Source: Dasyornis broadbenti
Taxonomy: Eukaryota > Chordata > Aves > Passeriformes > Dasyornithidae
Length of the DNA stretch: 64,000 bases
Direction of reading: 5' to 3'
Assembly (NCBI GenBank): GCA_013397935.1
Contig: VZRN01000659.1
Coordinates: 1,665,206-1,729,205 of the forward strand
Part shown: one piece after another, positions 12,243-25,037 of the stretch
Layout of the letters: each line of letters begins with the position of its first letter
How positions within the stretch are numbered: position 1 is the stretch's first letter
Translations under genes and position numbers: made by a program
The notes under the pieces: generated by a model
The model's database searches: none
Told to the model about the DNA's origin: nothing
Seen by the model: only the letters and a program-made list of their open reading frames with translations

Positions 12243-12535
12243 GTAATCATCTAGCCCTGTCCCATGAATTACTTGTATCACTTTCTCCTTCAGCTCCAGC
12301 TGGAAGTTTGTTCCAGAACGCCACTGACCTAGTGGTAGGAGACGTACTATTTCCAGCCTAAATTTATTCAGAGCCAGTTATTGTGCTTAAAGAGCTTTTC
12401 TTCCTCCCAAGGGGAAGCTTACTCAATGATCTTTGTTCCCTTATTTACTTAGATATTCACAGAGGAAATTATCTCTCCTCCAAGCCTTCCCTGGCTGGCT
12501 TAAATAACCAAGATCTTGCTGTTACCTCTTCTTTG
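12243..12535 (-). mobile_element. ancient, strongly diverged CR1-like fragment, inverted
   Basis: Several inverted CR1 landmarks survive in the right order: ATCATCTAGCCCTGTCCC, TTTGTTCCAGAACGCCACTG, and near the far side CCTGGCTGGCTTAAATAACC followed by AAGATCTTGCTGTTACCTC, which corresponds to the CCAGGCTGAACAACCCAAGC part of the family. Divergence is high, so this is either an old CR1 subfamily or chance-assisted similarity. Boundaries are approximate and it is non-coding. Confidence 0.5.
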
Positions 12536-15500
12536 CCTTTTTCTGTCAATCTCACTAGAAATTACTGAAACTACAAGTCATAAATGCCAACAATCAGCAT
12601 TTGATAGCTTCTTTAAAGCAAAATTGGGATGTGTCCAGTAGTGGTTAGGATCTATTGAATGAGAGATCAGAGATCCTGTGATTTCCTCTAACAGATGAAG
12701 AGAATTCATGGATATTTTTAATACATCTGTAGTATTTTTTTAATGAAAAATTGTTACTGGAATTCAGCCTGACCCAGATGCTTCTTTGTAGGTGACCGCA
12801 TTATGGTCTCAGGGATGAGAACAAGAAAAACTCTCAGAAGATGAAACTACATCCTATATCAGGTAAAAGTTATAAAGCTGTAGGAGGGAGCCTCAAAAAT
12901 ATATCAGTCAACTTTGATTTAAAGCCTGGACCTCTCTGACCCTGTCTAAGGTAAGAGGCCCACCCTGAAGTAGTACCAAGGGGAAAAACCTGTAAGAAGC
13001 AGGTCTGCAGCCATGGGATTTAAGAGGGAACACATGAATTTAAAAAAAAAAAAAATAAAAAATTGAAAAAAAAAATTCATATTCCCACTCCACAGACCAC
13101 CAGTGAGTGCTCTCCAGGTGCTGTTGTCTCTATATCAAAGACATGAAATACAACCTTTACTTTTACTTTAGTGAGGAAGAAAAGAGGTAATTTTTCTTGG
13201 AAATATATTTCAAAGTGCTTTATAGCACTACCCAGTTTGTTGGTGTCCAGTTGAAAAATACAGGATCATTCCTAGAGACTGTTGCATAGCTCTGCATCCA
13301 TGTGACTTCCATGGGAATTGTGATCACCAACAGGATCACACAGAAAGGCATTATGTACTTTTCCCTGCTCATGAGTTTCTAGGCTATTTTAACGTGTTCT
13401 GTTTTGCTTTTATATTCTATTAATAAATCTGAAGGCCTTTCATCACTAATGCAGCTCTAGACAAAACAAGTGGGAAGGATTATACGAAATTTGATCATCA
13501 GCAACAAAAAGCCAATTTAACTGGGGGGTTACTGCTCTGCCTGTGATGTTTTAACTTTTGTGAGAGGCAGAGGCTTAGTTTACACTGGGATTTCCTGCAT
13601 GATTTACAAAGCAGGAGTGAAACCCCTCACATCCATTCTGATAGATCTCTCCCTTCATCCATCAGTGCTGACAGCGCTAATCTGTGAAGAATTAGTGAGC
13701 TAGAAGTTCAAGTCAGCTCTTCCCTTCATCTGGCTATAACACTATTCATGGAAACTGCATATAAGAGGTACCAATAAATGTCAGTGTGCAATGGAAACAG
13801 AAATGATTGATTGTACATTTTTGCATGAGAAAGTGTTTTATAACAAAAAGACCGATTATCAAATCATTGACATAAAAATGGGAATGCAGACAATGGAGCC
13901 TTCTGTGAAGAACTTGATTTTTGCTAGATAAATTGTTTCTGTTCTCTTTTCAAAAGGCATAATTTGATCAGAATTAAGTGGCAGCACTGACATTGCACCA
14001 TAGACAGTGTCTGTGTACTAGTCAGCTTCTAGTTTCAGTGAGACATCTGATTTATCAGCGGACTAAAAGCATAGCTAGTGTGGAGCTGGGCAGGATCATC
14101 TATATCTAATTCATAAATGAATTAGTTTAGTAGCACAGCATAGGCTGAGGAAGTCACACTGAGTTTGAAGACCCAAAATGCCTGTGATTGGCTCCTGTCT
14201 GATTGAGCCTGAGAATATCTGCCGCCTCCAGCTGACCATTTTCAAAGGGTTCTAACTCAGGTAGCTATTGAAGCCATGAGCTGGAATTGATGTGCACAGC
14301 ACAAAGTCAAGACATGTAAGTCTTTGGTCTTTCCACGAAGAACAGCAGCATGTTTTCTCAGCAGGAAAACATGTGAGGTGCGGTTACCGTACTGCTACAA
14401 AGAGATCAGAAACACAGGCTTTACTTCTTCTCCCCTCCATGGTTGCAAAATATGCAGACTGAAGAAAAGAAAATGTTCAAGCAACAAGGCCAATAGTTCC
14501 TCACAATTTTTGTCCTTCTGCAGTCTTATTAAAAAACAATAGCAGAGTCATGACAAAACAATAAGGGTGCTGACTACACCTCACAGTCATCCAACATTTT
14601 TCCTAATAAATTAGTTAATACAACTGAGAGGTGAGAGGTAAAATACTTGAAGGTAGCAACAATTAGGGAATCCAGTATGGCAGTTCTCCTTTTCTCATTC
14701 CTAAAGTACCCTTTTAGGCTTCTAAAGACATTTATTACTGTTTGCACCCCAAAGCCTATCTAAGGGAAGCCAGGCTAATCCTAGGCAGGAGCAAATAGTG
14801 TGCATGCTCTAGGGTATTATATTTCACAGGAGATTCCCTGAAATCTCTTGGCTGCATTTCAGCCAACATCTCCTCCTCTACAGGCTTGTGCTTGTTCTTT
14901 CTTTTCCATGAAAAGTGGCACCAAGCAGAATGGGTTTGACTTTTGCAGGAGGTCAGTGCAGGCCTCTCCAACAGACACCTCTTCAAAACCCTGTCTGGAT
15001 TAGAGATAGGAGAAATTGTTCCTGAATGCAATTTAAATGTCATTTTGAAGAGTTCATAGCTTGACAAAGAGAAATACTTCACAGTGTCACACAGCTCCTG
15101 CAATGCTGGGCAGGTGGCCATGACAATTTCTTTGGGGTACTTTTAGACAAGTACTCAAGCATGTCTCTTACAGTGAGGGGTGCTTGGGCTTGCAGGGTCC
15201 GGCAACATCTTGTCACAGCACCAAATTGTCACATATATCCCTTGGTGGAAGTGAATTGATTCAGGTTGAAAGAGTCTCTTGGGACTTTTGCTGTGAACTG
15301 CTGCTTTCTTGTTCCCTCCAGTACTACCTTGAATTATGTCTTGAATTACCATAGGATTTTGGCTATCTGGAAGATCATAACAATTGAGTGCTCATTTTCA
15401 CAGTCTCCTGCAAATGATAAAGCATTATTTCATGATGGAATAGAAAGATTGCAGAAAAATAAGTGTCAAAAGAGTCCTGAAAATGAGCTTGAGAACAGTA

Positions 15501-17597
15501 GATGCATTTCACATGAAGAGAGGCTGTGTGGCTTGGAGGTCCTTGAAAGATGGGAGAAAGGTTTTAGATGATATTCAATAGGTTTGTCATATTTCCCTTT
15601 TAATGAAATATACATCACAAGCCCCAGAAAACTGTGTTTTAAAGGCAATAGGACAAGCCTTTCCCTTTCCTACGAATCCCAGATCAGGACAAGGCAGAAG
15701 ATGGGAAATCATTATCTACCGAGAGAAAATGATGCGACCAGCATATCCCAAGGCAATGCTCACATATCAAAAGAAGAGAAGTCTTTAATGTGTTCACATA
15801 TTGACCACCACAGTAAGGAGAAGCTCAAAGCAGATGGTGTCAGAGAGCAGCACTTTTCTGCAATGCGTCTTGAGTGTGTGCCTAGATAGTTTAGGCTGTA
15901 AGGAAAAGAGGATTGCTGCCTGCCTGGGACAATGAAAGGTAAAAAAAAGGCCTCTTCTTTCTTAACAATTGATGTACAATTTGCTTTAGGCTTTATTTCT
16001 GCAGTGACTTCAAAATTTGTTTTTAAGTATACGGTGGGAATTGGCATGAGATGGCAGAAAGAAATGCAACAGAATATATTTGTAATGCTTAATTCAAAGT
16101 TAGTCCCACAAGAATTACTGTGCTTTTTCAGCTCAGCCTGGAAAGATTATTTGTGAACCGGAAGATTCCAAATTTAGCAATTAGTATAGTTGTGTATACA
16201 CAAATGTATACACATACATCACACTACCCAAAACATAGCTCCTATTTCACAGGCCAACAGTTTGGGATTGGCAGCAATGATTTTATTCATCATAATTTTG
16301 AAATCAGGGCCTGAAAAACGAAATTTACATTCTCTTAATTGGGTCCCATAGGAACAACAAGTATTCAAACATTCTTTTAAGCATTTGTCTTTTAAGTTCT
16401 AATCAGTAAGGCATTGGATTATAAGGCAACTTCAAGATATTGGATGGAAAGGTTATATGGAAAGCATCAAGAGAAATCATGACAGGGAAGCTAGTCTGTC
16501 ATATTTCCTTCAGTCATAAGAGCTATGAGAAAATGGGATGAAAAGACATTTTTACTGCAATCAAAACCTTTGGGGGAAAAGGGTACTGAAAAAAAAATTA
16601 CTGTCTTGGAGAAAAATATGAGCTACAGTTAAGCCTTAAAAAAATAACTAATGTCAATTCCCTCATCTCTCTACGACTTAAACTGCAGTTCCTAAGTGAC
16701 CAAACTATACTGGCTGGTAAGATGGTTATATTCTTGTCACCTAAGAATAATTTGCAGAATGTCCATACAAGCTTTTCTGCTGCAATTTATTTGATTTGAT
16801 AGTAATATACAGAATCTCCCTGCATTTGCAGGGCATGATCATATCTTTTAGGTGACTATATCACCAACACTGTCTCTGTCTTGTTTCTAACCAATGCCAA
16901 AATCAGAATTAAGTTATTTAAGAATAATATTATGCACAGAAAAGATATCATATTTTTACTAGTGTTGACAGTATAGGTATTTGAATAGTAAATGATGGTG
17001 ATATGAACCCACAACTGCTATCCAGAGAGGCTGCCCAGTCCTTAACTGAACATATGTGAATGAAGGTTTATGGTAAGAAACATATATTACCTAACATTCT
17101 ATATTATTGCTGGAAACAAAAGACTGGCACATTTCAGCTATAATGTACTTTCTTCTGGGAAAGCATTCCTAGCATTTCTGTACAACATCTAATTTATTTC
17201 ATTCATGCAAATTCTCACAGGTGGCATTGAAAATCTCAAGAAACACTGCTTACACCACCATAGTTTCAGAAAAAGATTTTATTGGCAATTTTTTGTTTTC
17301 ATTGGCAGCAATGCAGCTGCCACAATGAAATGCATGTCTTTTAATTTTATCCACTGTCCAGCACCACTTTCTAACCAGATTATTTCTTTTTTTTTGGCAT
17401 ATTTTTTTCATTGAAACATTGACTCAGGTAACCTGTAAAGCAAACAAGAGAAAGCACTTCTGCTAACATAGCAAATATCCAAATGTCGTATCTGTTATTT
17501 TAACCTCTAGTCACCTGAATCCCATTTCTCTCTTTCTACATGCAACAGGCATACACACACGGAATACATATAAACATATACAGAATTTTCTTTGAAT

Positions 17598-17603
<6 letters not shown>
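12536..17603. other. unique non-coding sequence, no gene seen
   Basis: The stretch is mostly featureless. It contains an A-rich tract (13041-13075) and a perfect 9-bp-arm palindrome (14106-14125). The largest open frame is 121 codons on the minus strand (14756-15121), with no recognisable domain or exon context. Overlapping open frames on both strands around 15.3-16.0 kb look like chance. Confidence 0.55.
13041..13075. repeat. A-rich low-complexity tract
   Basis: A runs broken by single T and TTG, bracketed by ATGAATTT and AAATTCAT, which are inverted copies of each other. It could fold as a hairpin with an A-rich loop. There is no retrogene body upstream that I can recognise. Confidence 0.8.

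Positions 17604-17632
<29 letters not shown>
17604..17632. repeat. (TC)n microsatellite
   Basis: An uninterrupted 29-base TC dinucleotide tract, seen directly, and likely polymorphic. Confidence 0.95.
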
Positions 17633-17634
<2 letters not shown>

Positions 17635-20600
17635 ATGTATAGGCATGCATATGTATAAAGTCGTCATTACATATATATGTTCAAGATCATAACTAGATCT
17701 AATTTATTTTGCCAAATTCTTTGTCTAAGCTAAAATATATTAATTTCTAGAAAGAGTTTCTAGAGGAGTCACAATGTAATTATACAGGCTTGTAGCAGGA
17801 AACACAGCCTGAGATATATATTTATAATTTAGCCTTCCACCTTAAATGGAAATTTTGAGAGAGAAAATAGCCATTTCAAGCAAATTAACAAACTCTTGGT
17901 GTTATTTCTTATGAAGAAAGATACATTTATTGAGTAGCTATACTTAAATGATGACAAGGAACAAGAGCTGGCACAATCTGTCAAGAGAACTTTAAAAATC
18001 TGAGTCAATTTAATTAGAATGAGCTATGGCAGAGTGCAATAATTTTCTGGTCTTTTACTGTGTCAGCAGATAAGTTTTGCATTGAAGATCTCTGGTATTT
18101 TTACAACAAGAAAATCATCCTGGAATATAGGGTTTATAGCTAGACAGGCTTAAGTAAAATTCCCAGGAGAGCTATTGAACACTTTCAACTGTGTCGTTCA
18201 TAACAGGACTCTCTTGTTTTCTTGTATTGTACAATAAATTAAGAGCAACTGGAGAGTGGATTCTCTGGCTTGCTCAATTTGGAGGTTCTCATGACCTCTT
18301 GGTTAGATGAACTCCTTTAGATCCCAAGACAACAGAGTAGACTTACACGACACCCTGGAGAAGTCAGCTACTTTGGAAGCAAATAAGGAGCAGTGCAATG
18401 TACCTGCAGACTGTCCTATAACAGTTTTTCCAAGAGTCATATCGGAACATTTTGAAATACAGTTGAAGCAAGAACTCTTGTTTGGAACTATATTGTTCAT
18501 TCTCCAGGGTGCTTTTGGACATAATTTGGAATGGGAAGTCAGAATACAGTGGTCGGAAGACAACAAATAGCAGAAGATATGTGAGAAGCCTTGATGCTAC
18601 TGGTGTTTACACAATCAAAAGGAAAAAATTGGTATCTTCATAAATACTACTTACATGATTTAACTTAAACAGTATGATTGTTTGGGTTGCTGTAAAGATT
18701 AAGGTCTTCTGCAACAAGAAAGGATTATAAGGGAAAGATTAGACCTACAAAAATTTCTTCCATTAAAGTTGAAGAGATCTTTCAATTTTTTAATTTGATT
18801 GATTAATTTACAACTTCAGCTAAGACTCGACACTACAGAAATTTGTGGGATCTTTAATTTTGACTTTGCTGGACTCTTCACTGAACAACAACCACTGAAA
18901 GTCATTGCTCTGAAGGCCAAGAGGAAATGGAAATATAAGTGCTTCCAAATCAAGTTTGAGACTTTCAAAATTTGATTTTTTTGAGTAATTCCTATACCCC
19001 TATTACTTTGAAACTAAAAATGCTTGAATTGCAGACCTGAAAAATACCTACATGACATCCCTTGTACAATTTAGGAAGAAGTTGTTCCTTCAGAAATCTT
19101 AGTCTTTCCTCTGTGTTAGGTCTACAAAGCTAGGGAGATAGTTACTATTTATCATTAAGAAATATACCCAGAAGGTGTAACTCATTTGTCATTCAAACCA
19201 AAGAAGTGAGAAAGTCTAGACATCAGGTTTCTTGACAGTTGAAATATTGTACTATTAGCAACATCTAAATAAATAATACATGTTGTGGAAATGATATTGC
19301 AAATCGAAAACATTTCAAACTGAGGTAGTTGGGGAAGAAATAAAAACATTACAGAAATGATAAAAAGGCAAAAACAGTAACTCAAGGGAGATTATTGAAA
19401 AAAAATACAGAACATTTACATTTCCAATGGCAACCCTTTATGTGCTCAAAGAATCCTCATTTATGGAATAGGCCTTACACTTAAATATTTCTTCATTTTA
19501 CCAGCTGGGCAATGGAGAAGGAGAAGGTTTTTATGAGCTTTCACTTCAGATGTATGTGTATACATAAACTCTGTGGCAATGTCAAACATAACAATTTGAA
19601 ATACATTTTCTGGCAAGTCTGTTATCCACAATTAATTACACTGGTTAATGTTCTATTCCACTTACTCCTGATAAATTTCACTGTCACCCCATAACTACTC
19701 CCCTCATTGTAAATTAAATGATATTTTGCTGTGAAACTGTGAATTTTAAGGAGGCTTGTCTTCCCATTTACTTGAACTCTTATTTTGATCCTTAAGAGTG
19801 CCCTAGGTGAATACTACAGGTAATTGCTGCGTCAGTCCAGCCTGCAGATAAAAGCAATACAACAATACCCCTGCAGACAGTGCTTAGAGCAACCTCATGA
19901 GATGAATGAGGATCTCAGTTGGTAAAGAAATGAAATTACAACTCATCCTGGTAACTAAGGTGGAGGTCGCCAGTGGGGTAAAGTGATTACTGTGACATAA
20001 TTACAACAGTGAAGGATAAATTGATCTATTTCATTTCAGGTGATGGCGAAACCTTACTTTTTGTATCTACAAACAAACTGATACACACAATTCAGTAAGA
20101 GGCAGGAGTGGAGAAAGAGAACTTATTGTTAGAAGGCAATTGCATTTATAAATGTTTCACAGTGAGCTTCTAATTAAGTGATTCAGGGAAATTGCTGTCA
20201 CAGCTTTGCAAATTTGACCAGGAAATGTCCTACTTTAAATATAAGTCTGTATTCAACAGTAACTATGCATCTGCTGTGAAATGAATTGCATTAGAAAACC
20301 CCAACCATCTCTGTTTAAGTAGGATAGGATAAATATCATAAAAGACCATACTCTCTAAGGTAGTATATGGTTATCAATGGAAAAACTACTGTCACTGAAG
20401 TATCTTAAATCAATCTTGAAAAAGGGAGAAAAGCACACTAATTGCGCCTTCGCTAATACTTCTGCATCTGTTTGCTTGCTCAAATTAATGCTATCTTAAA
20501 ACCTAATGAAGTAACGACATGTTTAGAAAAACAATCAATCAGAAAAGACCTTAATGTGGTATATTTTTCTCTAATTATATTGACAGCAGGTCAATCTTCA

Positions 20601-23600
20601 AGCTGAAATAGCCACATTTTTGGCTTATTACATCAGTCATCACCACATCCCAGTGAAGCTGGCACTATGAGAAACAGGGTGGCACAGGAAAAAGTATCCA
20701 TCAAAACTGCCTTCGCTCTAGAACTAAAAGTGACCATCATTCATTATTAATAGCCAGCCAGGGGAAAATTAGCTCCCCGGTGTCCGTTCCCAGAGAGTAC
20801 TTCTCTGTATCAGTAAATATTGATGTGCTGCACTGGTGGGATGTGCCTCTCTGTTCCCAGACGAGAAAAGCGTGCTGATCCTGCAGAGTCCATGCCTGAA
20901 GTGTGTGAGAGCCTCGAGTGCAATAGCTCGAGCACCAGTTTCCCCTCATACTGTTATAGCCATAGTCAGACAAAGGTTGTGAGAAGAGAATTTAAAGGGG
21001 TAAGGAAATTGGAAAAAGCAGGAGGGAGAGAGAGACATTTAGGAATGAAAACAGAGAGGGTTTAAGGTATGGGAACTTGGGCTGTGCAACCAAGAAGGGA
21101 AAGAGAACATCAAAACATCAGAAAGGAGAGGAAAAAAATGGACTTTTAGTTGTGAAAAGAAAGTAGGAAAAGTGTGTGAGAGGTGTAATTTGAAACAATA
21201 CAAATTTTGCTGAATTTATCTTGAAAAAATTATTAGGTATTAGTTTACTTCTGCTGCCAACTACAAAATCCAGACAAAAGGGTTAAAAGCAGATGGACCG
21301 TAAGGAAGTAAACACCACCTCACATTATTGTCACTGATGGGAGGAAGAAAGAGGAAGACACAAGACAATCTCCAGGACTGGTATTGTGGTTTGGAAATAG
21401 GCAGGAGAGATTCCTACAGGGAGGAAAGGCTCCTTTCAACTTTAGATGAGATCTGCACTGACCACATACCATAATTCACTACTCCTCATAAATCAAGCTA
21501 AGACAAATTCCTCTTTAGTACCTGCAGACAGCATTGCCTTCAAGGCTCAACAATGTTTGGTTGCCCATCTGCTGATAAAACAAGCCTTGACACCTTATAG
21601 TCCATTTAATATCAGTTGCATCTCCAATGCCTGACAGCATTTTTACAGGGCTGGCTAAAACATAAATCTTCTTACTCATCTTTAGAGCAGTTTGTCTGTT
21701 GGTAACCCTGAAAATGCAGAGCAGGGTCTGTCATATACATATGTTCAACCAGGACTAGAGCTTCTACTCTGACAGTGTTTTTTATACCCTTGCCATTCCA
21801 GAAAACCTGTTTTTGCTGTTACTGGTATCTGTCCTTGTTTCCTTCAAGCTGTGTAATCATTGCATTACCATGCTGGGTATTTGACACCTTCTGGTGAATT
21901 TGTCAGCCCAATACACTGTCCATTAATTTTAAATTGACCACCAGAAACATGCTGATACAATTTACCTGTATTTGGAATAACCAATTATGTTGATATCACA
22001 GTCATTGTACTATAGCGTTAACATTGCTCTTTGCCTCCACAACTCACCAACCGTGGAACCAAACCGAGGTAATCCTCAAAGCTCAGAAATTTTTAGGTTA
22101 TAATCAGTATTGCCATTCCAATGAGGGTACCAAACATTTTAAAAAGGTGAACAGAACCTTCATCACACACAGTTGTGGACCTGAACCATATCTGAATGCT
22201 GGTCAAACTAGGCTACTTAACAATGTAATTATAAATTTTGCAGCTTTATCAGCAATTGCATTCCAGCTTCCTTATACTAAGTCTTATCCCTATTGCGTAG
22301 ATTCCACATCTGTGGAAACCACTGTTTTCTTGATGAAATTGTATTCAGAAAGCCTTTCTCCAAAGTCAAGATACTGTAGAAAGAGCCAAAACAGGTCATC
22401 AACAGTTGTGTATGCAGCAGTGGACATGTAGGAATACAGACTGATACAAATATCTTTTGGGATATACAAGTGGCAAAGTGCTTTGGGAATCATGTTTTTA
22501 GGAGGTTAAATCTCTTATGGATTTTGGTCTAACAATTCTGTCAATGTTAGCAACAGCCTGGGTGACTCCTTATTTTGCCATAGCCTGTATGTGTGAGATA
22601 CTGAAGGCAGCTTATCCTGACTTTAGTAAGGGCTGTGTATTCTGGGCATGCCCCAGGATCAGACCCGCAATAATTTGGCTCTAACTGCACAATAGATTCT
22701 GTACTCACAGCTGTCTGATTCCTCTAATATGTCCATTCCTTTCTCTGTTCCCAGGGAAAGTCTGCAAGAAAATTAGAGATACAGATAATGGCAAAGCAAT
22801 TTATATGAAAAGAGCAAAAGTGTAAGGACTTTTCCCCAGACAAACAGGGCTCAAGTTAGACAGCTACTGTCTTTCATTGGCTTATGTGTATACTCAGCCT
22901 TCCCATTCTTTACCTCATTCACATGAACATATCTCAAAGCACAGCCAGTATGCTATGGCATTTAAAAAATAGCCTATTTACCGAAAATGTCAGTGTCTGA
23001 ATGGAATCCTGTGCCCATTCTTAAAGATCCAGTGGACACAGGGGCACCTGCCAGCATGAGGCAACTTAAAGAATTGGCGTTTTAATTTTACATCTTGCAA
23101 GTGTTTGCTAAAAGCCATCTCTCATTTGAATGGGCCTACTGACCTCTCTGGACCATTCACCAGAATAATGAGTTAAGTCTGCACATCTTTTAGAAAAACC
23201 CAACAGCCCTGAACTTTGCATACTCTTTTAATAATGTTTTACTGGGCAAGAATAAAAACTTTCAGAATAACCAGAAATATTTCCACTCTCTCCCCACCCC
23301 CATTTTATCTCATTTTTCATTATAAAGGCACAGTGTTTCGTTTCCTTGAAATTGTTCTCTTTAGAACTGTAGCACATTTCTTGGGAAATAAAAAAAAATA
23401 AGGTTAGCTAAAGGAATAGCAATTTGTCTGTGGCTGTTCAGCAAATGTGGCAGTTTTCTCCTGTGCCACCAGTTTATTTCAGTTAGGGCAATACAACCAA
23501 CCAACATGTTTCTGAAGCATGAGTGAAAAAAAAGCCCATAAAACAAAATCCATCTGTAAGCACAGAATCAATCAGTGCTGCTGTAGTCAAAAAGAAAGAT

Positions 23601-24724
23601 TTTCCTCATAGTTAAAAAAAGTGTGCCAGATTATTACAGACCCAGAAGTTAAGTGTGTTAAAGGCAAAATTCAAGATCAATGGAAATATTTCTATGGGAA
23701 TTTAACAGAGACTATGAAAAAAGCTTTGATTTAAAGGTCTTAACACTAGATGAAACTCAGGTACATATGTGACACTCTTATGTTAATGAATGAGATGGAT
23801 CCTTTCCTTTCACCTGGTGTTGTGCTGAAGGGTGATGATTGCTGAGTGAGATATCACCTCTTGTGAACAACTGCATATCATGTGGTGGTTTCACAGGTCA
23901 TCTAGACTCATCTTATCTCTGAACAGAGATGTACCACCTTGTGTGCTTAGATGGTGTAAGGCTGAGGGTGAGCAGCCATTAAATGTCTCTGCTGTTAACC
24001 TGGGAAGTGATTTCATTGTAAAAAGGTATTGGCTAAGCTAAAAGTGCTTCTTGTGAGTCTAAAACACTGAAAGTGTGAGATTCAAATGCCTAAACACAGG
24101 TTTCTTCTACCATGTGAGGAGCTCTGCTGTGTGATCTGGGATCTTCCCTACAGGTCCTATCTTTGACCTATCTTTCTCCTTCCATTTCATCCTTCTTAAA
24201 TGCAGTGTCCTCTACAGGAGTGGCCCCAAGCCCTCTTTCAAAAAACATAATACAGGTGATACCTAAGTGAAATTAATAAATACCCAAGAAAAAATTGCTG
24301 TAGCCACACTAAACATGGTTTAACTACTGCTTTTTTTTTGTTCTCTCTTCCCTCTCTAAGTTGTCTAATTAATCTGCAATCTGCCACTACTGTAAACATG
24401 ATTATGATGATAATTACTACCAATTGTGCGCTGACTCTTTGTTGAGACATGATGTCTCAGTAACCTGAATTAGTTACAATTTCTCAAAAAGGAAATGTAT
24501 TTTTATTGTGTGACTTCAGTAGAGCTATTGAAGGTGGAAACCTCTCTCAGTTTTTCTAACCTTACTCTAACCTCCTCTTGAGGCCCTCAGGAATAAACAA
24601 AAAAGGACAAACTATTGACTTCATTGGCAAATGTCATCATTAACATTCAACTAGAATTTTTTAAAGTAAGGACTAGGCTTTTCTCATGTCCTGCACTGCA
24701 ATAATGATTTCGAAGACTGAGTGT
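17633..24724. other. unique non-coding sequence, no gene seen
   Basis: No supported gene. Open frames of 87 codons occur on both strands over the same bases (18303-18570), and a 135-codon frame on the plus strand (22024-22431) has no recognisable domain and no exon-like boundaries. A block near 20150-20640 is rich in TAATTA and related motifs and may be regulatory. A purine-rich stretch runs at about 20980-21180. Confidence 0.55.
20150..20640. promoter_or_regulatory. possible regulatory block
   Basis: Motifs of the homeodomain and PBX type cluster here: CTAATTAAGTG, CACTAATTGCG, CTCAAATTAATGC, ACAATCAATCAG and TCTAATTATATTG. No repeat resemblance is seen. The call rests only on motif density in AT-rich DNA and is weak. 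Confidence 0.2.
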
Positions 24725-25037
24725 CTGGATGTAGGGTGCCAAGAGGATGGAGCCTGGCTCTTGGTGGTGCCAAACAATAAGTCAAGAGGCAATGGACAGA
24801 AAGTGATGCACAGGAAGTCCCACCTGACCATGAGGAAAAACTTCTTTACTGTTCGGGTGACTGAGCACTGGAAGAGGTTGCCCAGAGAGGCTGTGAAGTC
24901 TCCCTCACTGGGGATATTCAAGAACAGTCTGGAAGCAATTCCTGTTCAATGTGCTCTAGGATGTGTTTGAGCAGGGAGGCTGAGGCAGATGACCCACTGT
25001 GGTCCTTTCACACCTTGCCCATTCTGTTATTCTGTGA
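24725..25037 (+). mobile_element. CR1 LINE 3' fragment
   Basis: Clear sense-strand CR1 landmarks: GGATGGAGCCTGGCTCTTGG, AAGTCAAGAGGCAATGGACA, TGAGGAAAAACTTCTTTACT, GAGCACTGGAAGAGGTTGCC, GATATTCAAGAACAGTCTGG, TTGAGCAGGGAGGCTGAGGC, GATGACCCACTGTGGTCC and the tail CATTCTGTTATTCTGTGA. This is the best-preserved CR1 copy in the window. It is 5'-truncated near 24725 (perhaps slightly upstream) and covers only the 3' untranslated region and adjacent sequence. The short plus-strand open frames through it and the antisense frame opposite are by-products of the repeat. Confidence 0.96.

Noticed and set aside
15460..15600. Possible CR1 or LINE remnant
   Set aside because: Only a few short words (GAAGAGAGGCTG, TTGGAGGTCC) resemble CR1; landmarks are not in consistent order.
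18303..18570. 87-codon open frames on both strands over the same bases
   Set aside because: Mutual antisense openness is typical of chance, and neither protein is recognisable.
22024..22431. 135-codon open frame on the plus strand
   Set aside because: Starts with a plausible ATG but matches no family I know, has no exon-like boundaries, and length alone is within chance for 64 kb of six-frame sequence.
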